Source of the DNA: an uncultured Collinsella sp. | Lineage (GTDB): Bacteria > Actinomycetota > Coriobacteriia > Coriobacteriales > Coriobacteriaceae | Reading direction: 5' to 3' | DNA length: 9,755 bases | Assembly: GCA_900540905.1 (NCBI GenBank) | Contig: UQHR01000050.1 | Span: forward strand, 1-9,755 | Part shown: one piece after another, positions 6,667 through 9,755 of the stretch | Layout of the letters: every line of letters starts with the position of its first letter | Numbering within the stretch: position 1 is the first letter of the stretch | Program-made: the position numbers and the translations under genes | The notes under the pieces: generated by a model | Databases searched by the model: none | What the model saw: the letters and a program-made list of their open reading frames with translations, nothing else | What the model was told of the DNA's origin: nothing

Positions 6667-7467
6667 CTACGGCCGCTGGCCCATACCACCCTCGAGGGTG
6701 ACGGTCTCGCCGTTCATGTACTTAAAGTCGGGACCGCAGAGCTGAACGACCACGCGGCCGATTTCCTTCTCGACGTCGCCGTAGTGGCCTGCCGGCGGCA
6801 TGTGGACATTGGCCTTGAACGCCTCGGGATAGGCATCCTGGAAGTTCTCGAGCGCAGCGGTCCAAGCAAGCGGACAAACGATATTGACGTTGATGCCGTC
6901 CTTGCCCCACTCGTTGGCGGCAACGCGAGTCAGACCGCGGATGCCCTCCTTGGCGGCGGCATAGCTGCACTGGCCGTAGTTGCCAAACAGGCCGGCGCCC
7001 GAGGCAAAGTTGACCACGGAGCCCTTGGTCTCCTTCAGGTGCGGATAGGCCTTCTGCATGTACAGATAGGTAGCATACAGACCGGAGTAAATGGCCAGGT
7101 TAAACTGATCCATGGTGTGGTCGGCGATGGTCACACCCGAGGCGCTGGCCTGGGCGTTGTTGACGACGGCGTCGATGCGGCCGAACTCCTCAATGGCCTT
7201 GTCGATGACGTTCTGGACGACGGCCTCGTTGTCCTGACCAGCCGAGACATCGGCCTGAACAGGCAGAACCTTGACGCCGTACTCGGCCTCGAGGGACTCC
7301 TTGGCGGCCTCGAGCTTGGCGACGTTGCGGCCGGTGATAACGAGGTTCGCGCCCTCCTTGGCAAAAGCGATATCGATGCCGTAACCGATGGAGCCAGCGG
7401 AGCCGTCCTTAAGCGTGGCCTTGCCGCCGCCGGTGACGATCACGGTCTTACCAGTGAAAAGTCCCAT
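6667..7467 (-). CDS. Short-chain dehydrogenase/reductase (SDR) of unknown substrate
   Basis: 266 residues, a normal classical-SDR length. Seen: an N-terminal Rossmann nucleotide site (VTGGG at 11-15 and GSIGYGI at 25-31), NNAQ (103-106, usually NNAG), catalytic S156, and Y169/K173 in YAAAK. D73 in QADVS (71-75) fits the usual adenine-pocket Asp, and R47 (TGRN) hints at NADP(H). The glycine-rich turn is about nine residues longer than the common TGGxxxGIG, recalling the SI-G-type loop of enoyl-ACP reductases but not the same. The usual Asn of the catalytic tetrad is not obvious (I126 at the expected position). It is not the known Collinsella 7-beta-hydroxysteroid dehydrogenase as I remember it. 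The start at 7467 has AAAGGA (complement of 7474-7479) 6 bases upstream; a 16-codon longer frame lacks an SD. It is probably monocistronic and soluble. Confidence 0.88.
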   Translation of the reverse strand: MGLFTGKTVIVTGGGKATLKDGSAGSIGYGIDIAFAKEGANLVITGRNVAKLEAAKESLEAEYGVKVLPVQADVSAGQDNEAVVQNVIDKAIEEFGRIDAVVNNAQASASGVTIADHTMDQFNLAIYSGLYATYLYMQKAYPHLKETKGSVVNFASGAGLFGNYGQCSYAAAKEGIRGLTRVAANEWGKDGINVNIVCPLAWTAALENFQDAYPEAFKANVHMPPAGHYGDVEKEIGRVVVQLCGPDFKYMNGETVTLEGGMGQRP

Positions 7468-7761
7468 ACAAAGTCCTTTCAAATCGCGACGGGCACGCCC
7501 GCCGACTGCGCGCATCCAACTTCACGCGCCAAAAGCTGAGATGCAACTTTAGCGTGTTCAAGCAAAAATAAAAGACCGCGGTAGGCGAACGGCACCACGT
7601 AGTTCGGCGAAGGGATTGTCAAGTACAAACTGGATAAAACGGCCGAGTTATTGTTATCAGATCGAGCCATCGAACACGTTTTGAAACTTTGCTGCGGCGC
7701 GCGGGATGTCGGCGCGAGACCTTATCATAGGGTGACAAACAACGATGAGGAGCACATGCCT
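7468..7761. other. Divergent intergenic region between the SDR and coiled-coil genes
   Basis: This 294-base region should hold promoters for both genes. On the minus strand TTGACA (complement of 7617-7622) is a good -35 hexamer but no convincing -10 follows at 16-18 bases. On the plus strand there is a -10-like box at 7723-7728. Frames that extend both genes into the region lack SD support. I see no repeat or RNA gene. Confidence 0.5.
7723..7728 (+). promoter_or_regulatory. Candidate -10 box for the coiled-coil protein gene
   Basis: TATCAT matches the -10 consensus at five of six bases and would give a leader of about 27 bases before the ATG at 7762. The -35 position is CGCGGG, a very poor match, so an activator would be needed or the call is wrong. 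Confidence 0.3.
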
Positions 7762-9573
7762 ATGACAGACGAGCTGGACCCCCAGACTCAAGAGCATATT
7801 GATCATTCCGCAGACGCCGTCGACGACTGCGATACTCCTACCTGCGTCGACGCCTCCACCGATGCGCCCGCCACCGCAGATGCGCCCGCTGCCGCAGATG
7901 TGCACGCTGCCGCAGATGTGCACGCCGATGCGGATAAAGCAACAGACACAGACGATACTGTCGAGCATGACGAAAGCGAGCAGCCGGAGCCGAGCGATGC
8001 CGAACCCGACACAGACCCCGCGCCACATGCGGCAGGCCCCATCGAGGTGTCTTCGGAAGAAGAGCTCGATGCCGTCATGGACTCCATGATGGATGCCGTC
8101 AAAGCGATGAAAGACGCCGTCGCCGATGCCGATATTGATGCCGAGGAAGAGGAGGCCGCCGAGGCGGCCTCGACCTTTGTGCCCGGCGAGACTCCGGTTG
8201 CCGACCAGGGCAGTACCATGCCCTCGTTTCTCCAGCTCGAGCACCCCACGATTGGCGCCGATGCGGTCGATCCGCACGCAGCAGGCTTTTCTGTGGTCGA
8301 GGGCGGTACCGGCAATATCGCCGCGCCGCAGACTGCCGATGCGGACGCTGCCGACACCACTCGCCCGACCGCCCCGCACTCCCCCGCCGCGAGCCGCGAT
8401 CTGGGGACCGCTGTCTCGAACACCGCGAACGCCGTGGGCACCTTTATCGCCCAGGGCGCCTCGGCCATGCGCGAGATGAACGCCGCGAAAAAGGCACTTG
8501 CCGATGCCCGCGCCCACCTGACCGAACTTGAGCAGCGCATTGCCGATCAGGCCGAGGAACTCGAGACGCGCCAGGATATCGCAGGCCGCTACGATCAGAT
8601 CGTCGCCGACCAGCGCCAAGCGATTGCTACAGCGCAAAAGGCCGCCGCGGCAGCCGAGATTGACCGTGATGCCCACGCCGCCAAAGCGACAGAGCTCAAG
8701 GGTCAGTTCGAACAAATGAAGACAGAGGATGACGCGACTGAGCTCCGCCTGAAGGCCGCGCTCGACGCCGTGGAGGCCCGCGAGGCAAGCTCTCGCGAGA
8801 CCGGCAACCGCCTCGTTCGACGTCTTGAGGATTCCAAGCGCATCCGCGACAAGGTGAAGGCCGAGCGAGACGCCGGCATTGCGGCCGCACAACAAACCGT
8901 CGACGCCACGCGCGCCCAGCTCGAGACGCTGCGTCATGAGTATGCCGAGCTGCAACGCAATCCCTCGGCAAATCCCGCCAACTATACGGTGCGCACCAGC
9001 GAGCTCTCGATGCAGATCTCCGACACGGCAGATGCCCTGCGAAAAGCCGAAGAAGATGTCCCGCGCATCACCGCCGACCTTGAGCACTCGCTTGCCGCAG
9101 CCGAGCAGGCCGTCGAGCAGGCTCAAGCCCCCATTGCCGAAGCCAAACGCGCACACCAAGCCGTGACGACTGAGGCCGATGCCGCGCGCGACGAGCTGCA
9201 GACGGCGAAAACTGCCGCCACGACGCGCCAGCGCGAACTGCGCGAGAAGATAGCCGCCGAGGACAAGGCACGCCGCGACCAAGAGCAAAGCATCGCCAAC
9301 GCCCAAGCAGATGCCGCACATGCACAGTCGATCATCGAGCAGGCGACCGAGGTGCATGACCATCCAGAGATCACTGAGTCGCTTGCAGGATCCTTGGCCC
9401 GAGACAAAGCCGAACACGCCGAGACCGAGCAAGAAGTCGCCCAGCTCGAGGCCACCGAGGACGCGGTGCGCGAGCGTACCCGCGACTCACGCATCAAATT
9501 CACCGGCGCCATCGTCTGCATAGTCGCCGCAATCCTGGTGATCATCCTGGTCTGGCTGTTCGCAAGCAAGTAG
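7762..9573 (+). CDS. Acidic coiled-coil protein with a C-terminal membrane anchor
   Basis: 603 residues; I recognise no named family. Residues 1 to about 140 are very acidic and rich in Ala, Asp and Thr, including four copies of a six-residue repeat (about 33-56). Residues about 140-230 look disordered. From about 232 to 575 there is a long Ala/Glu/Arg/Gln-rich helical region typical of coiled coil, with one break at NPSANPANY (400-408). Residues about 580-600 are a single hydrophobic helix (IVCIVAAILVIILVWLF) ending three residues before the C-terminus. There is no N-terminal signal peptide, so the bulk should lie in the cytoplasm, tethered by its tail; a scaffold or envelope-tether role is only a guess. 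The start at 7762 is chosen because GAGGAG (7747-7752) is 9 bases upstream; the ATG at 7756 is only 3 bases from it. The stop codon overlaps a palindromic repeat. Confidence 0.82.
   Translation: MTDELDPQTQEHIDHSADAVDDCDTPTCVDASTDAPATADAPAAADVHAAADVHADADKATDTDDTVEHDESEQPEPSDAEPDTDPAPHAAGPIEVSSEEELDAVMDSMMDAVKAMKDAVADADIDAEEEEAAEAASTFVPGETPVADQGSTMPSFLQLEHPTIGADAVDPHAAGFSVVEGGTGNIAAPQTADADAADTTRPTAPHSPAASRDLGTAVSNTANAVGTFIAQGASAMREMNAAKKALADARAHLTELEQRIADQAEELETRQDIAGRYDQIVADQRQAIATAQKAAAAAEIDRDAHAAKATELKGQFEQMKTEDDATELRLKAALDAVEAREASSRETGNRLVRRLEDSKRIRDKVKAERDAGIAAAQQTVDATRAQLETLRHEYAELQRNPSANPANYTVRTSELSMQISDTADALRKAEEDVPRITADLEHSLAAAEQAVEQAQAPIAEAKRAHQAVTTEADAARDELQTAKTAATTRQRELREKIAAEDKARRDQEQSIANAQADAAHAQSIIEQATEVHDHPEITESLAGSLARDKAEHAETEQEVAQLEATEDAVRERTRDSRIKFTGAIVCIVAAILVIILVWLFASK
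7858..7929 (+). repeat. Four tandem 18-bp coding repeats
   Basis: Units at 7858-7875, 7876-7893, 7894-7911 and 7912-7929 follow the pattern GCAGATGYGCMCGCYGCC with some divergence, the outer two being most different. They are in frame and encode an Ala-Asp-rich hexapeptide (type ADVHAA) in the acidic N-terminal part of the coiled-coil protein. Repeat number may vary between strains by slippage without breaking the frame. Confidence 0.75.
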
Positions 9574-9600
9574 TCGTTTAAGAACGTCCCCAATGACTAC
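9570..9600 (+). repeat. Palindromic repeat, copy B, overlapping a stop codon
   Basis: GTAGTCGTT (9570-9578) pairs with AATGACTAC (9592-9600) with one G-U pair, around a loop containing AAGAACGTCCCC. Its bases 9571-9600 match copy A (6383-6412) at 29 of 30 positions. The stop codon TAG of the coiled-coil gene (9571-9573) is the first three bases of the repeat. No T-run follows. Confidence 0.82.
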
Positions 9601-9659
9601 AAAGGGGTCAGGTTAACATGCACCAACCTGGTGCAAAGTAACCTGACCCCTTTGCACCA
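9600..9659. repeat. 16-bp inverted repeat with inner hairpin
   Basis: CAAAGGGGTCAGGTTA (9600-9615) and its exact complement TAACCTGACCCCTTTG (9639-9654) enclose an inner 7-bp hairpin, TGCACCA (9619-9625) with TGGTGCA (9629-9635). A second TGCACCA at 9653-9659 could compete for the same partner. The GGGGTCAGGTT core resembles palindromes that I recall flanking Y1 (RAYT/IS200-like) transposases in other bacteria; no transposase is present here. It may also stop transcription of the preceding gene, although no T-run follows. Confidence 0.8.
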
Positions 9660-9664
9660 ATCTC

Positions 9665-9692
9665 TTGACAACCAAAGAAATGCCGATGTTAT
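9665..9692 (+). promoter_or_regulatory. Candidate promoter near the right end
   Basis: TTGACA (9665-9670), a perfect -35, is followed after 16 bases by TGTTAT (9687-9692), a four-of-six -10 match. The -10 lies in a block, GCCGATGTTATGGCA, that also occurs at 6433-6447 with no plus-strand gene after it, which weakens the case for a promoter role. Confidence 0.35.
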
Positions 9693-9708
9693 GGCAGAGT
9701 CAGACACT

Positions 9709-9755
9709 ATGACCCAATCCAGGGGCACGGAAACGACAGGAGCCCCCGCTCGTGA
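9709..9755 (+). CDS. Possible start of a further gene, cut by the window end
   Basis: ATG at 9709 opens 15 codons (MTQSRGTETTGAPAR) that are still open at the last base. It follows the candidate promoter by about 17 bases, which would leave a very short leader, and there is no clear SD. The residues show no recognisable domain. It could equally be non-coding. Confidence 0.3.
   Translation, partial: MTQSRGTETTGAPAR

Noticed and set aside
6784..7539. 251-codon plus-strand frame antisense to the SDR gene
   Set aside because: Mirror of a conserved enzyme with biased codons; Val/Leu/Gly-rich, no SD and no domain.
7657..9432. 591-codon antisense frame across the coiled-coil gene
   Set aside because: It is a by-product of GC-rich codons in a repetitive Ala/Asp/Glu gene; the product is a low-complexity Gly/Leu/Cys-rich chain with no domain, and the plus-strand gene has a proper SD, coiled coil and membrane anchor.

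Overview
The window looks like chromosome from a high-GC, gut-type actinobacterium of the class Coriobacteriia, most likely Collinsella or a close relative. This is inferred from the protein sequences, GC-rich codon use, strong Shine-Dalgarno (SD) sites and the style of the intergenic palindromes; no search was run.

Layout. Positions 1-402 carry no convincing protein gene but hold a possible miniature transposable element and a strong hairpin that ends 3 bases before the next start codon. Positions 403-3387 (+) encode a 994-residue fusion: an archaeo-eukaryotic primase of the TOTE conflict-system type with its Cys4 zinc motif, an SF2 helicase, and a phospholipase-D-like C-terminus whose catalytic His and Lys appear lost. 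Its stop codon lies inside one arm of a nested palindrome (3374-3436). Convergent to it on the minus strand is a two-gene toxin-antitoxin operon of the RelB/DinJ and YafQ families (4063 down to 3452). Together these form a small conflict/defence patch of about 3.7 kb, lower in G+C by eye than what follows.

Positions 4177-6287 (minus) are housekeeping: a LOG-family (TIGR00730) nucleotide-processing protein and, upstream, tgt, the tRNA-guanine transglycosylase of queuosine modification. Each has its own terminator-like hairpin, and the tgt terminator sits only a few bases before the LOG SD site. Positions 6288-6666 are a long, highly structured intergenic region with one copy of a repeat seen again at 9570-9696. 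Positions 6667-7467 (minus) encode a short-chain dehydrogenase with an enlarged glycine-rich loop. Divergent from it, 7762-9573 (+) encodes an acidic, coiled-coil protein with one C-terminal membrane anchor. The last 180 bases hold two palindromic repeats and perhaps the first codons of another gene.

The best candidate for a less-described system is the TOTE primase-helicase, with its unusual flanking hairpins and neighbouring toxin-antitoxin pair. A second theme is a family of palindromic repeats that begin at, or just beyond, stop codons.
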